From the NCBI GenBank assembly GCA_026005175.1, contig BPKO01000007.1, forward strand, positions 62,001 through 126,000: a stretch of 64,000 bases of DNA, given 5' to 3'. The stretch is from Candidatus Tectimicrobiota bacterium (GTDB taxonomy: Bacteria > Tectomicrobia > Entotheonellia > Entotheonellales > Entotheonellaceae). Positions 8,916 through 19,190 of this stretch are shown here, one piece after another. How positions within the stretch are numbered: position 1 is the first letter of the stretch; the number at the start of each line of letters is the position of its first letter. Made by a program: the position numbers and the translations under genes. The notes under the pieces are model-generated. The model was given only the letters and a program-made list of their open reading frames with translations. It did no database searches and was not told where the DNA came from.

Positions 8916-10646
8916 TCAGCCGTTGTCAAGAAAGCTGCGCAACAGCCTGCTGCGGCTTGGATGGCGCAGCTTGCGCAGCGCCTTGGCCTCGATTTGCCGC
9001 ACGCGCTCGCGCGTGACGTCGAAGTCATGTCCCACTTCCTCAAGCGTGTGTGCCGCATCGACGCCAATGCCAAAACGCTTGCGCAGCACGCGCTCTTCGC
9101 GCGGCGTCAGCGTCTGCAAGACCCGTAGTGTCTGCTCCTTGAGGTTCATGCGGATGACCGCCTCGGCCGGCGAGGCCACTTTCTTGTCCTCGATAAAGTC
9201 GCCGAGGTGACTCTCCTTGTCCTCGCCAATGGGCGTCTCAAGCGAAATGGGTTCTTTGGCAATCTTGAGGACCTTGCGCACCTTGTCGACCGGCATCCCC
9301 ATGCGCTCGGCGATTTCTTCCGGCGTGGGTTCCCGCCCCATTTCCTGTACCAGCTGGCGCGTGGTGCGTACCAGCTTGTTAATGGTCTCGATCATGTGCA
9401 CCGGAATGCGAATGGTGCGGGCCTGATCGGCAATGGCGCGGGTGATCGCCTGCCGGATCCACCAGGTGGCGTAAGTGCTGAACTTGTAACCGCGGCGGTA
9501 CTCAAACTTGTCGACTGCCTTCATGAGACCGATGTTGCCTTCCTGGATCAGGTCCAGGAAGTGCAGCCCACGGTTGGTGTATTTTTTGGCAATGCTTACC
9601 ACCAGGCGCAGGTTGGCTTCCGCCAGTTCGCGCTTGGCCTCCCGGTCCTTTTGCTGCCCGCAGCGGATGCGCTCCAGGGTGGTCACCAGGGCCTCTTTGG
9701 TGGTGGCGGTCTCTAGCTCGAGGTGCCGCAGCCGGCGCGTGGCCAAGCGCAGACGCCGGGCCAGATCTTGTAAGGCCTGCTGTTCGGGGGCGTATTGCTG
9801 CTCGCCTTGGGCGGTCAAGCGGGTCAGCTCTCGCAAGCGGTGGCGCAGGGTCTTGCGGTCGCCGCCGCCTTGCTGCAGGCAGGTCTCGATTTCCCGTTCG
9901 CAGGCCAGCATCTGCTGCAGCACCGCTTCGAGCCGCTCGATGATGCGCTCCACGGTTTCCGGGCGCAGGTTGAGCTCGCGCGTGAGCTTGGCGATGGTAT
10001 GACGGAGGGTTTTTTCGCGTTTGGACTGCTCTCGCTCGCCAGCCATGGCCTCCTGTGGCGCCAGCGTCGGGACTTCGGCGTAGAGCTCGCGCAAGCGGGC
10101 GACGATCTCTGCCACGCTGGCCCCTGTCTTGGCCGCGGACGGCAGCGGCTCGCCGTCTGCGTCATCGTCTTCTGCCGTCTTCGCCACGGGCTCGCGCTCG
10201 CTAAGCGCCAACAGCTCTCGTACCGCCAGCGGATTGGTGACGATGGCGTGCACGACCTCGTGCTGGCCTTCTTCGATGCGGCGGGCGATTTCCACTTCTC
10301 CCTCGCGCGTCAGCAGGGGAATGGTTCCCATTTCGCGCAGATACAGGCGCACCGGGTCGTCGGTCTTGCCCAGCGCCTCAACGGGGAGCTCCCCGCGTCC
10401 TCCTTCTTCTGGCTCGGGATAAGCCAGCACGCCGCCGTTTTTCCGGCCGGCAACGCGCCGTGTCGGCGGTTCGACCCCTGGCAAATCGAGGTCGAAGTCA
10501 TCGATCATCATGAGCTCATCGCTCTGTGGTGCCGCAGAGACCTCGGGAGAGAGAAGCTCCTGGACGTCCTCGTAGGCGAAGTATTCTTTCTTCTTGCCCA
10601 GAGCAAGCAGGCGTTCAACTTCCGCACGCTTGTCGTTTTTTGCCAT
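8916..10646 (-). CDS. rpoD: RNA polymerase primary sigma factor RpoD (sigma-70)
   Basis: 576 residues. In order: an N-terminal region 1.1-like helix set ([22 protein letters not shown] is its start), region 1.2 with [12 protein letters not shown], a long non-conserved insert rich in charged residues, region 2 with [18 protein letters not shown] and [14 protein letters not shown], region 3 ([14 protein letters not shown]), and region 4 with the helix-turn-helix [19 protein letters not shown] that contacts the -35 box. The start is ATG at 10646. It is the last gene of the rpsU-yqeY-mutS2-dnaG-rpoD operon. The many TTGACA/TATAAT-like promoters here fit this factor. Intact. Confidence 0.96.
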   Translation of the reverse strand: MAKNDKRAEVERLLALGKKKEYFAYEDVQELLSPEVSAAPQSDELMMIDDFDLDLPGVEPPTRRVAGRKNGGVLAYPEPEEGGRGELPVEALGKTDDPVRLYLREMGTIPLLTREGEVEIARRIEEGQHEVVHAIVTNPLAVRELLALSEREPVAKTAEDDDADGEPLPSAAKTGASVAEIVARLRELYAEVPTLAPQEAMAGEREQSKREKTLRHTIAKLTRELNLRPETVERIIERLEAVLQQMLACEREIETCLQQGGGDRKTLRHRLRELTRLTAQGEQQYAPEQQALQDLARRLRLATRRLRHLELETATTKEALVTTLERIRCGQQKDREAKRELAEANLRLVVSIAKKYTNRGLHFLDLIQEGNIGLMKAVDKFEYRRGYKFSTYATWWIRQAITRAIADQARTIRIPVHMIETINKLVRTTRQLVQEMGREPTPEEIAERMGMPVDKVRKVLKIAKEPISLETPIGEDKESHLGDFIEDKKVASPAEAVIRMNLKEQTLRVLQTLTPREERVLRKRFGIGVDAAHTLEEVGHDFDVTRERVRQIEAKALRKLRHPSRSRLLRSFLDNG

Positions 10647-10734
10647 AGCGCTTCACCCCTTGACCTTGGCCTTTCTTTCGTTCCACCCGCTACGTCCGCC
10701 CTCTTCCTGCGTGGCCCTTATGGCTTTCTCCCAC

Positions 10735-12510
10735 TTACGAAAATCCCGAGTGTAGCTCGCGGCTCAGCTCGTGGTAGGCCCGCAGCAGCGAATCGGCCAC
10801 GGGCACGCCGCGGCGCTCTGCTTCCTGGATCTGGGCTTTGAGCTGCTGGCGCTTGGCCTGGAGGCGCCGCTGCTGGAACTTGGCCATACAATCGGCCAGC
10901 GCCCGGGCGATTTCAGCCGCTTCGGCCTCCAGGGGTTCGACGGCCATCTGTGCCAGCAGCTGTTCCTGAGCCGGGGTCTCGGCATGACGGAGCAGGGTGG
11001 CAAAGACCGCCTCTTCCCCTTGAGGGGCAAGGCGAAGCAGCAAGGCATACAGCGCCCGCAGCAGCGGATCGCGGAAATCCTCGGGGCACACGCGCTCGCG
11101 CACCTCTTGCAGCAGCCGCGGCTTGTGGCACAGGAGGCGCACCAGCGTATACTCTTCCGCCGGCCTGCCGGCCGCGGGCACGCGCGGCGGTGGCGCGAGA
11201 GGAGGACCTGCCGGCGCCGCGTCCAAGCCCACTTCGCGCTGTAAAACGGCCACGGGCACCCCGCTTTTGTCCGCCAGCTCGACGAGGTAGCCCCAGCGCT
11301 CGACGGGGCTGGGAACCTTGCGCAGCAGCGGCACGATTCGCGCGATCCAATCGGCCCGCCCTGCCGGCGTGTCAAAGGCCGGCTGCGCCCGCCCCCGCCC
11401 CACCAAGTAAGCCACGAAGCTCTCTGCGGCTTCCACGCGCCGCACGAACGCCTCCGCCCCGTAGCGCCGCAGGCAGCTGTCGGGGTCCTCCCCTGCCGGC
11501 AGGACAGCGACCCGCACCCGCAAGCCGGCATCCAGCAGCAGGGCCAAGCCCCGCTCGGTCGCCGCGCCCCCCGCGGCATCGCTGTCAAAGACCAGCACCA
11601 CCTCGCTCGCCAGCCCCTTGAGCAGGCGCACCTGCTCCTCGGTCAGCGCCGTGCCCAGCGTCCCCACCACGTTGGCGATGCCGTGGCTGTGGCAGGCAAT
11701 CACGTCCGTGTAGCCTTCCACGAGGATGGCCAGCCCGCGCTGCCGAATGGCCGCCTTGGCCAGGTGAAAGCCATAGAGGAGACGGCCCTTGTGAAAGATC
11801 GGTGTCTCGGGCGAGTTGAGGTATTTGGGCACTGCCGGTGCCTCACCCCCCGTCTCGAGCGCGCGTCCCCCAAAGGCCACCGGCCGGCCGTAGCGGTCGT
11901 GGATTGGGAAGATGAGGCGATGGCGGAAGCGATCGTAGCAGCCACGGCCGTCGCTGCGCATCGCGGCCAGCCCGCTCGCCACCAGCAGCTCGCGGGCAAA
12001 CCCCTGCCGCTGCAGCTCCCGGCTGAGGGCATCCCAGCTTGCCGGCGCATACCCGAGTTCGAACCGGGCAATACTTTCCGGGCTCAGCTGGCGCTGGCGA
12101 CAGTAAGCCCGGGCTGGCTGGCCTATCGCCTCTTGCAGGCACTTCTGGAAGAAGGCCACCGCGGCGCGGTGCAGGCGATAGAAGGGCTCGAAACGGTCCG
12201 GCGGTGCCGCGGTGTCGGCCAAAGGGACGCCATAGCGCGCGGCCAAGTGACGCACGGCTTCCGGGAAGGAGAGGCCTTCGCGGCGCATGACAAAATGGAC
12301 CACGTTGCCGCCGGCCTGGCAGCCAAAGCAATAAAAAAGCCCTTTGTCAGGGCTCACAGTAAAGGAAGGCGTCTTTTCCTGGTGGAAAGGGCAAAGGCCC
12401 TTGTAGCTGGCGCCGCTTTTGCGCAACCGCACGTACTCGCCGACGACGGCCACAATATCGGCGCGGCGGAGGACTTCCTCCACCACAGTCTCAGGAATTC
12501 GGTGCGCCAC
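10735..12510 (-). CDS. dnaG: DNA primase DnaG
   Basis: 591 residues. Makes RNA primers at the replication fork. The N-terminal CHC2 zinc finger shows CPFHQEKTPSF then FYCFGCQ (about residues 40-65). The central TOPRIM domain has LVEGYTDVIACH and the metal-binding FDSDAAG, and a C-terminal helical region for helicase contact follows. The start is GTG at 12510 with AGGA about 8 bp upstream. It lies 5 bp after the mutS2 stop and before rpoD, the classic macromolecular-synthesis order. Intact. Confidence 0.95.
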   Translation of the reverse strand: MAHRIPETVVEEVLRRADIVAVVGEYVRLRKSGASYKGLCPFHQEKTPSFTVSPDKGLFYCFGCQAGGNVVHFVMRREGLSFPEAVRHLAARYGVPLADTAAPPDRFEPFYRLHRAAVAFFQKCLQEAIGQPARAYCRQRQLSPESIARFELGYAPASWDALSRELQRQGFARELLVASGLAAMRSDGRGCYDRFRHRLIFPIHDRYGRPVAFGGRALETGGEAPAVPKYLNSPETPIFHKGRLLYGFHLAKAAIRQRGLAILVEGYTDVIACHSHGIANVVGTLGTALTEEQVRLLKGLASEVVLVFDSDAAGGAATERGLALLLDAGLRVRVAVLPAGEDPDSCLRRYGAEAFVRRVEAAESFVAYLVGRGRAQPAFDTPAGRADWIARIVPLLRKVPSPVERWGYLVELADKSGVPVAVLQREVGLDAAPAGPPLAPPPRVPAAGRPAEEYTLVRLLCHKPRLLQEVRERVCPEDFRDPLLRALYALLLRLAPQGEEAVFATLLRHAETPAQEQLLAQMAVEPLEAEAAEIARALADCMAKFQQRRLQAKRQQLKAQIQEAERRGVPVADSLLRAYHELSRELHSGFS

Positions 12511-12515
12511 GCCGC

Positions 12516-14839
12516 CTATCCTTTGAGCTCGACGATGGTGGTGCCGCCTCCGGGATCACCGGCCTGGAAGCGCTCAACCAAGGGGTGTTGCCGGAGCAGT
12601 TCGCCAATGGCTTCGCGCAACCGTCCACTTCCCACCCCGTGAATGAGGCGCACCCGCCCTACCCCCTGGACGCACGCCTGGTCGAGGTAGCGCTCCACCA
12701 CGGGCAACGCCTCGGCGACCGTATACCCCAGCAGCCGCAAGACGGTGGGAAAGCGCTCGTCGTCCTTTGACGCCCACGCCACCGCAGGCGCAGAGGTCGG
12801 TTCCGCTGCCGTGGCACGCTCCAGGGCCGCTGCCGCCACCGTCAGCGTCTTGTTCCCCACTTCCACTTGCACTTGCCCCTGGGCCGAAACCGGCGTGCGA
12901 ATTCGCCCCACCACGTTGAGGCCGCGCACCCGTACCCGCTCGCCCACCTGCCACGCCGGCGCCGGTGCCGCTCCGGCGGCGGCAGGACGCAGCGCCTCGA
13001 CGCGCTCGACGGCACGTTGCCACGCCTGCTGCGGGAAAGGCAGCGGGCCTGAGGCAGAATTTTGGCGCCGCAGGGCCGCCAGCGTCGCGTCGAGCTCGCG
13101 CCTGACCGCCTGCAGCAGCGCTTTGCCCTCGTCGTAAAGCGCCTGCCGCACGCGCTGCTCTTCGGCCTTTGCCTGGTCGAGGGTGCGGGCCGCTTCTTCT
13201 TGCAAGCGCGCCACCTCGCGGCGTGCTTCCTCCAGGCGCTGCCACTCGGCCGCCAGCGCCCGCCGCTCGCCCTCAAGCCAGTCCAGAAGCTGCTCGCTGC
13301 GCTGCCGCGTCAGCCCGGCTTCCTGCCGGGCCCGCGCCAGGATAGCCTCAGGCAGCCCAAGCCTGGCGGCCACCTCAAAGGCCAGGCTGCGGCCGGGCAA
13401 GCCGTAAACGAGGCGGTAGCGAGGCTGCAAGGGTGTCGGGGTCAAAGTCGACCGCCGCACAGGTAATGCCCGGGGTGGACACGGCAAACGCCTTGATGCT
13501 CCCGTGGTGGGGTGGTGGCCAAGGTCATCACCCCGCGCTGGTGCAGGGACTCCAAGAGAGCGATGCCGAGCGGGCCGCCTTCCAGGGGGTCGGTTCCGGC
13601 CCCCGAGTTCGTCCAGCAACACCAACGCCCCGGGGGGCGCCGTGGCGAGGATGGTGCAGATGTTGGCCACGTGCGCCGAAAAGGTACTGAGGTTTTGCTG
13701 CAAGCTCTGCTCGTCGCCGATATCCACAAAAATGCCGGTAAAAACCGGCAAGGTGCTGCCGGCCTCGGCCGGGATGTGCAGCCCGCACTGGGCCATCAGG
13801 GCAAGGAGGCCCACCGTCTTAAGTGCCGCCGTTTTGCCACCGGTGTTGGGCCCGGTGATAACCAGGGTCCGCGCTTCGGGACCCAGCTGCACGTCAATGG
13901 GCACCGGGTTGGCAAGCAGCGGGTGGCGGGCGCCGCGGAGCCGCAGCTGCAGCTGCGAGCTAAAGCGGGGCGCCACGGCCCGCATCTCCTGGCTAAGGCG
14001 CCCTTTGGCCACCAGCAGGTCAACCTCACCGACGATCTGAAGGGCCTGCTCGAGGGCGGTGCGGCTGGCGGCAAGGCGCTGCGTGAGCTGGCGCAGGACC
14101 TCGCGGACCAGGCGCGTTTCTTCGGCCCGCAGGTGCTGCAGCTCATTGTTCAACGTCACCACCGCCGCCGGCTCCAGGTACACGGTAGCGCCGCTGGCCG
14201 ACTCGCCGTGCACGATGCCCGCCAGGGCCTGGCGATGGGCGGCCTTAAACGGCAACACGAAGCGGTCGTTGCGCAGCCGGATGACGGGTTCCTGCACCAG
14301 CGGGGCGTAGGCGGTCAGGGTGTCGTGCAAGACTCGCTCGATGCGGGCGCGCAGCCGTCCGAGCTGCTGGCGCACCGCGGCCAGCGCCGGGCTGGCATGG
14401 TCGCGCACGTGCCCTTTTTCATCAACCGTGTGGCGGATTTCCCGCAGCAGCAAGCCCAAGTCGGGGAGGCGCTCGAGGCGACGCACCAGCAGCGGGGCGT
14501 GCGGGGCCGCCGTGCGCGCGTAGCGCCGCAGGCGCTGGCTCACCTCGAGGCAGGCGGCAACCTCGAGAAACTGCCACCCTTCGAGGTAAAACCCTCGCAA
14601 TCTGCGCCTGCGCCAGGTAGGGGGCGATATCCGGAAGCGGACCAAGCGGCGGGGCGGCATCGGCGGCGAGCAACGCCACCATTTCCGAGGTTTCCTGCTG
14701 CGCCACCGCCAGCTCGGCCGCGTCCCATCGGGGCTGCGAGCTGCTCGGCAAGACGCTGGCCCGTCGGGGTCACGGCGTGGGCGCGGAGCCGTTCCTTGAT
14801 TTCGGCAAAATCAAGGGCTTCCGCCGCGTGGGCGTTCAC
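12516..14839 (-). CDS. mutS2: Endonuclease MutS2 / ribosome-rescue ATPase (five frameshifts)
   Basis: MutS paralogue with an ATPase core and C-terminal Smr nuclease domain; family members act in recombination control or in splitting collided ribosomes. Visible: core helices, RLRNDRFVLPFK, Walker A GPNTGGKTAALK, Walker B DELGAGTDPLEGG, ATTHHGSIKAFA, a long coiled coil and a C-terminal Smr segment with VRLIHGVGSGRLREAI. The reading frame breaks near 14728, 14595, 13600-13604 (extra C in a run), 13509-13512 (extra G) and 13428. All five are +1 insertions; removing them gives about 772 residues, the family length. Start GTG at 14839 follows AGAGGGGG. Sequence error is the best explanation. Confidence 0.88.
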
Positions 14840-14891
14840 CGCCACCCCCTCTCGGGGAGCCGCCCCGCAGGCTGGGAGATCGCGCTTCGTC

Positions 14892-15347
14892 TCATGAGCT
14901 GCCACGGGTTAAGCGCTCGCGCACCAGGCGATTGAGCTCGCTTCCCGCCACCCGCCCCCGCAAGGCAGGCATCAAGACGCGCATCACGCGTCCGACGTCC
15001 TGGGGGGAGGAAGCCCCCACGTCACGAATCGCCGCCTCGATGTGCTGCCGGAGCTCTTCTTCACTCAGCGGGGCCGGGAGATAGGCCTCGAGAATCGCCA
15101 GTTCACGCTCTTCCTTTTGGGCAATCTCTTCGCGGCCGTGTTGGCGGGCAAGGTTGATGGTTTCGCGTCGCTGTTTCACCGCCGCTTGCACCACTTCCAG
15201 CTCTTCTGCTTCGGCAAGCGGCCTTCCCAAAGCAATCTCGCGATTTTTGAGAGCAGCACTGAGCAGCCGCAGCGTCGAGACCCGCTCGCGTTCCCCCCGC
15301 TTCATGGCCTGCATCGTTTCGCTTTGCAGCCGCTCACGTAAGGACAT
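14892..15347 (-). CDS. yqeY: GatB/YqeY-domain protein
   Basis: About 151 residues, starting MSLRERLQSETMQAMKRGE and containing RVSTLRLLSAALKN and the helical C-terminus GRVMRVLMPALRGRVAGSELNRLV. This is the YqeY family, related to the tail domain of the amidotransferase subunit GatB and thought to bind tRNA; its exact role is not settled. ATG at 15347 is preferred because GTGAGGG precedes it by 7 bp; an alternative GTG at 15359 overlaps the rpsU stop. Location between rpsU and the replication genes is common for this family. Confidence 0.88.
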   Translation of the reverse strand: MSLRERLQSETMQAMKRGERERVSTLRLLSAALKNREIALGRPLAEAEELEVVQAAVKQRRETINLARQHGREEIAQKEERELAILEAYLPAPLSEEELRQHIEAAIRDVGASSPQDVGRVMRVLMPALRGRVAGSELNRLVRERLTRGSS

Positions 15348-15355
15348 AAGTGCCC

Positions 15356-15553
15356 TCACATGCCCAGGAGCTGACGGACTTTTGCGGCTTTTTTGCGCGC
15401 CGCAATGAGCTTGCGCTTGCGGCGCACGCTCGGCTTTTCGTAGTATTCGCGTTTGCGAATTTCCGAAAGGATGCCGGCTTTTTCACACTGCTTTTTAAAG
15501 CGCCGCAAGGCGCTCTCAAAGGATTCGCTATCCCGCACCCGGACACCTGGCAT
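15356..15553 (-). CDS. rpsU: 30S ribosomal protein bS21
   Basis: 65 residues, strongly basic: [20 protein letters not shown] at the N-terminus, then [18 protein letters not shown] and a KKAAK tail. Typical bS21, which sits near the anti-Shine-Dalgarno end of 16S rRNA and helps initiation. ATG at 15553 follows a GGAGG ribosome site. It heads the rpsU-yqeY-mutS2-dnaG-rpoD operon. Confidence 0.95.
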   Translation of the reverse strand: MPGVRVRDSESFESALRRFKKQCEKAGILSEIRKREYYEKPSVRRKRKLIAARKKAAKVRQLLGM

Positions 15554-15665
15554 ACGGACCTCCTCTCCCTGTCACCAAGACGCCAGTTTCCCTTCCCCGC
15601 ATTCCAGCCCGCACGACCGTATACGAGGTCATCCCTGGCAGTTTAAGCCCGGGGATTTCGCATAA

Positions 15666-15682
15666 CCTCTTATTATAAGAGG
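15666..15682. promoter_or_regulatory. 17-bp perfect palindrome over the rpsU promoter -10 box (candidate operator)
   Basis: CCTCTTATTATAAGAGG has two perfect 8-bp arms around a single central base. The -10 hexamer of the rpsU promoter lies inside it, so a dimeric repressor bound here would block the promoter. The regulator is unknown. Confidence 0.55.
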
Positions 15683-15700
15683 AACCGAAGACACGTGCAA
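15672..15700 (-). promoter_or_regulatory. Sigma-70-type promoter of the rpsU-rpoD operon
   Basis: Minus strand: -35 TTGCAC (15700-15695), 17-bp spacer, perfect -10 TATAAT (15677-15672). The transcript would start about 110 nt upstream of rpsU. Confidence 0.78.
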
Positions 15701-15740
15701 GGAGTCGTGTCTCTGGAACCGCAAGCGAGCCGCCCCGTCT

Positions 15741-16437
15741 CTAGGAGCCGGCCGGCTCCGCAGGCTGGACGCCGCCAGGCGCCGCGGGCTTGCCGCCACC
15801 GGGCTTGCCGAAGCGCCGCTGCAGTTCGCCCAGCACCTCGTCCGGCGGCACCCGGTGGGTGCCGAGCAAGACGAGGGTATGAAACCAGAGGTCGGCCATT
15901 TCGTAAACCAGCTCCGGTCTGGCCCCATTTTTGGATGCCAGCACCACTTCGGCGGCTTCCTCGACCACTTTCTTGCAAATGGCGTCCTGGCCGCGCTGCG
16001 TCAGCCGCCAGACGTACGACGCCTCCGTGCCGCTTTCCTGGCGCTCCACAATGCGCTCGTACAGCGCCGCCAGCAGGTGCGCGCGCGGCGGCGCGGCATC
16101 GGGCCGCCGGCGCCACCAGGGGCGCGATGAAAGCATGTTCGCTGACCCGTATGGCACGCCACGCCTTGTTGCTCGACCTGAAGCAGCAGAGCGTCTTGAT
16201 CGCAGTCGTAGTAGACGGGCCTTGACGCGCTGCACGTGGCCAGAGGTTTCTCCCTTGCGCCACAGGGCCTGGCGCGAGCGGCTCCAGAAGTGTGCATACC
16301 CGGTTTGTAGCGTCCGCTCGAGCGCCTCGCGGTTCATGTAGGCCAGCATGAGCACCGTCCCGTCGCGGGCGTCTTGCACGATGCGCCGGCAAGAGGCCGT
16401 CGGGACCAAAGCGCAGGGTGTCTATGGCGTGTGGCAC
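15741..16437 (-). CDS. hisI: Bifunctional phosphoribosyl-AMP cyclohydrolase / phosphoribosyl-ATP pyrophosphatase HisIE (frameshifted)
   Basis: Histidine steps 2 and 3. The N-terminal HisI part shows [43 protein letters not shown] and [10 protein letters not shown], including zinc/metal ligands. The C-terminal HisE part shows [12 protein letters not shown] and [14 protein letters not shown], followed by a Pro/Gly/Ala-rich tail. Frame breaks lie near 16385, 16217-16219 and between 16085 and 16130; the first two are single-base insertions in C/G runs. GTG at 16437 overlaps the end of hisF by 16 bp. It is the last gene of the his cluster. Insertion errors rather than pseudogenisation are likely. 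Confidence 0.87.
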
Positions 16438-17234
16438 GGCTTGGGGTCTCCCGGCATCAGGGGCTCGTAGCGTACACGGACGCCGCGCGCTTTGCAGGTA
16501 CTGCTTTGCCTGGGCGATGGTGTACGTACCAAAGTGAAAAATCGACGCCGCCAGCACGGCATCGGCCCCGCCGACGGTTAGGCCTTCGTAGAGGTGGGCA
16601 AGCGAGCCAGCCCCCCCCCGAGGCGATCACAGGAATCGGGACGGCTTCGGCCACGCGGCCGCGTCAGGGCGAGATCGTAGCCGGCCTGGGTGCCGTCGCG
16701 GTCCATACTGGTGAGCAGGATTTCCCCGGCGCCCAGGGCGGCCACCTGCTGCGCCCCACGCCACGGCATCCCTTCCCCGTCGCCACGCGCCCCCCCGTGC
16801 GTATAGACTTCCCCAGCCGCCCGCGGGGCGCTGCTTGGCGTCGATGGCCACCACGATGCACTGGCTGCCAAAGGCCTCTGCCGCCTCGCGCACCAGCTGG
16901 GGGCGGCCGGACGGCGGCGGTGTTGAGCGACACCTTGTCGGCGCCAGCGCGCAGGAGGTCGCGGATTTCTGCCACCGTGGTGATGCCGCCGCCGACGGTA
17001 AACGGCATGCAGATGCTTTCGGCGGTACGGCGGACGACCTCGATGAGAATGCGCCGCTTTTCGTACGAGGCCGTAATGTCGAGAAAGACCAACTCATCGG
17101 CCCCCTGGGCGTCGTAAGCCCCGCGCCGCCGCTACCCCGGATCTCCGGCGTCGCGCAGCGAAACAAATTTTACTCCCCTTGACAACACGACCGTCTTTGA
17201 CATCGAGACACGGGATGATGCGCTTGGCGAGCAC
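16422..17234 (-). CDS. hisF: Imidazole glycerol phosphate synthase cyclase subunit HisF (heavily frameshifted)
   Basis: Makes IGP and AICAR from PRFAR with ammonia from HisH. Order of segments over several frames: [115 protein letters not shown] and PCHTP at the stop. Both catalytic aspartates (CLDV and SMDRDG) are present. About ten frame breaks occur, each resolvable as an extra base, often in G/C runs (for example around 17173, 17145 and 17125). The corrected length is about 267 residues. The start is GTG at 17234, 3 bp after hisA. Confidence 0.87.
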
Positions 17235-17237
17235 CGT

Positions 17238-17966
17238 TTACTCCGCTTGCACGGCAGCCTGTGCCTGCTGGTAGCTGAAGCGGCCCTCATAGAGGGCCTT
17301 GCCGACGATGACCCCCGTTACCCCCAGCGGCTGCAGAGCTGCCAGCCGCCGCAAGTCCTCCAGCGTCGCCACCCCTCCCGAGGCAATCACCGGCACCGAG
17401 ACCCCCTGGGCCAGGGCAGCAATGCCGGAGAGGTCAGGGCCCTGTAAGGTGCCGTCACGCAAGATATTGGTGTAAATGATCGCCGCGATGTCGAGCGCCG
17501 CCACGCGCGCGGCCACCGCCTGCGGCGTCACGGCGGCCGTCTCTTGCCAGCCCTGCACCGCCACGCGGCCGTCGCGGCTGTCGATGCCCACACACACCCG
17601 GCCGGGGAAGCGGGCCACCGCCGCCTCGAGGAACTCCCACTGCGCCACCGCCGCCGTCCCCAGCACGGCCCACTGCACGCCGCTGTCAAACACCGCCTGC
17701 AACGTCGCCAGATCCCGGATTCCCCCGCCCACCTGGAGCGGAATTGCCACGCTGCGCGCCAGCTGCGCAATCACAGCCAGGTTGTGCATTTTCCCGGTGA
17801 ACGCCCCGTCGAGGTCGACAACGTGCAAGCGCGGGGCCCCGGCCTCGGCCCAGCGCTGGGCCACGCTCACTGGATCGGTATCGTAGACCGTCTGCCGCGC
17901 GGCCTGCCCCTGCACCAGGCGCACGCAGCGGCCGCCGCGCAAATCAATGGCCGGAATTACCTGCAC
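17238..17966 (-). CDS. hisA: Phosphoribosylformimino-AICAR-phosphate isomerase HisA
   Basis: 242-residue TIM barrel isomerising ProFAR to PRFAR in histidine synthesis. N-terminal PAIDLRGGRCVRLVQG carries the catalytic base Asp8; the second catalytic Asp is in CVGIDSRDG, and phosphate-binding loops are QVGGGIRD and IASGGVATLEDLR. Intact, unlike the neighbouring hisF and hisIE. ATG at 17966 overlaps the end of hisH by 10 bp. Confidence 0.95.
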   Translation of the reverse strand: MQVIPAIDLRGGRCVRLVQGQAARQTVYDTDPVSVAQRWAEAGAPRLHVVDLDGAFTGKMHNLAVIAQLARSVAIPLQVGGGIRDLATLQAVFDSGVQWAVLGTAAVAQWEFLEAAVARFPGRVCVGIDSRDGRVAVQGWQETAAVTPQAVAARVAALDIAAIIYTNILRDGTLQGPDLSGIAALAQGVSVPVIASGGVATLEDLRRLAALQPLGVTGVIVGKALYEGRFSYQQAQAAVQAE

Positions 17967-18595
17967 GGCCGCTTCCCCCGGCTCAGCGTCACGAAGTTCT
18001 CCAGGATGCGCAGCCCCCAGCCCTGGCTCTTTTCAGGATGAAACTGGGTGGCGTAGAGGTTGTCGTGCCACAGCACCGAGGCAAAGTCGAGGCCGTAGTC
18101 GGTGGTGGCCACCACCACCTCTTCCTGACACGGCACCGCATAGTACGAGTGCACGAAATAAACGTAGGCACCTTCTGGAACGCCGGCCAGCAGCGGGCAA
18201 GGGCGCCGCAAGTGGAGCTGGTTCCAGCCCATGTGCGGCACTTTCAAGCGCCCGGCCGGGGTGGCTTCTGGAAAGCGCCGCACGTGTCCGGCCAGCAGGT
18301 TCAGACCCGGCGAGGGGCCAAACTCTTCACTCTCGCTGAGCAGGGCCTGCATGCCGACGCAGATGGCCAGCAGTGGGCGGCCGGCCTGCACCACGGCCCG
18401 CAGGGCTTCGTCGAGCCCGCGGGCCCGCAGGTGGTGCAGGCAATCGCGGAACGCCCCGACGCCGGGAAACACCACGGCATCGGCGCGGACCACTTCCTCG
18501 GGATCGGCGCTGACGCGAGTCTCAACCCCAAGGCGGGCAAAGCCCTGCTGCACGCTGCCCAGGTTGCCCCGTCCGTAATCCACAATGGCGATCAT
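17957..18595 (-). CDS. hisH: Imidazole glycerol phosphate synthase glutaminase subunit HisH
   Basis: 212-residue class I glutamine amidotransferase that feeds ammonia to HisF. Starts IAIVDYGRGNLGSVQ; nucleophile cysteine in ICVGMQALL, oxyanion region PGVGAFRDC, catalytic His-Glu in TQFHPEKSQ near the C-terminus. ATG at 18595, 3 bp after the hisB stop. Intact. Confidence 0.95.
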   Translation of the reverse strand: MIAIVDYGRGNLGSVQQGFARLGVETRVSADPEEVVRADAVVFPGVGAFRDCLHHLRARGLDEALRAVVQAGRPLLAICVGMQALLSESEEFGPSPGLNLLAGHVRRFPEATPAGRLKVPHMGWNQLHLRRPCPLLAGVPEGAYVYFVHSYYAVPCQEEVVVATTDYGLDFASVLWHDNLYATQFHPEKSQGWGLRILENFVTLSRGKRPCR

Positions 18596-18598
18596 GGT

Positions 18599-19189
18599 TT
18601 AACCAAAGGCCTCCTTGGTCGTCAGCAGCCCGCGCAAGCGCGGATCGCGCTGCGTCGCTTCATCCGCCGCGCGGCCAAAGGCTTTGAAGAGGGCCTCAGC
18701 AATGTGGTGCCGATTACGCCCGTAGTGCAAAATGAGGTGCAACGTGGCCCGGCTGTGGCTGGTAAAGCCCAAGAAAAACGTCTCCACCAGCTCGACGTCG
18801 AACGTCCCGATGCGCCCCGCCGGAATGGCCACGTTGTACACCAAGTAGGGACGGTCACAAAAATCGACCACCGCCGAGGCCAGGGTCTCTTCCAGCGGCA
18901 CGCTCGCCGAGGCGTAGCGGCGCATCCCTTCCTTGCTGCCCATGGCCTGGTGGAAGGCCTGCCCCAGACAAATCCCCACGTCTTCGACCGTATGGTGGTA
19001 GTCGACGGCCACGTCGCCGCTGGCCGTCACCTCAAGGTCAAAAAAGCCGTGGCGGGCGATCATGCCCAGCATGTGATCCAGAAAAGGAATCCCGGTTTGG
19101 ATACGTGCCGTGCCCTGGCCGTCGAGCTCCAGAACCACGGTCACGTCCGTTTCAGCGGTGCGGCGATGCACGCGGGCACAGCGGGCCAT
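18599..19189 (-). CDS. hisB: Imidazoleglycerol-phosphate dehydratase HisB (monofunctional)
   Basis: 196 residues. Metal-binding motifs of the dehydratase are all seen: DHMLGMIARHGFFDL, DYHHTVEDVGICLGQAF and, near the C-terminus, the histidine-rich RNRHHIAEALFKA. No N-terminal phosphatase domain, so it is the monofunctional type. ATG at 19189 lies 1 bp after the hisG stop. A longer frame upstream overlaps hisG and is rejected. Confidence 0.95.
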   Translation of the reverse strand: MARCARVHRRTAETDVTVVLELDGQGTARIQTGIPFLDHMLGMIARHGFFDLEVTASGDVAVDYHHTVEDVGICLGQAFHQAMGSKEGMRRYASASVPLEETLASAVVDFCDRPYLVYNVAIPAGRIGTFDVELVETFFLGFTSHSRATLHLILHYGRNRHHIAEALFKAFGRAADEATQRDPRLRGLLTTKEAFG

Positions 19190-19190
19190 C

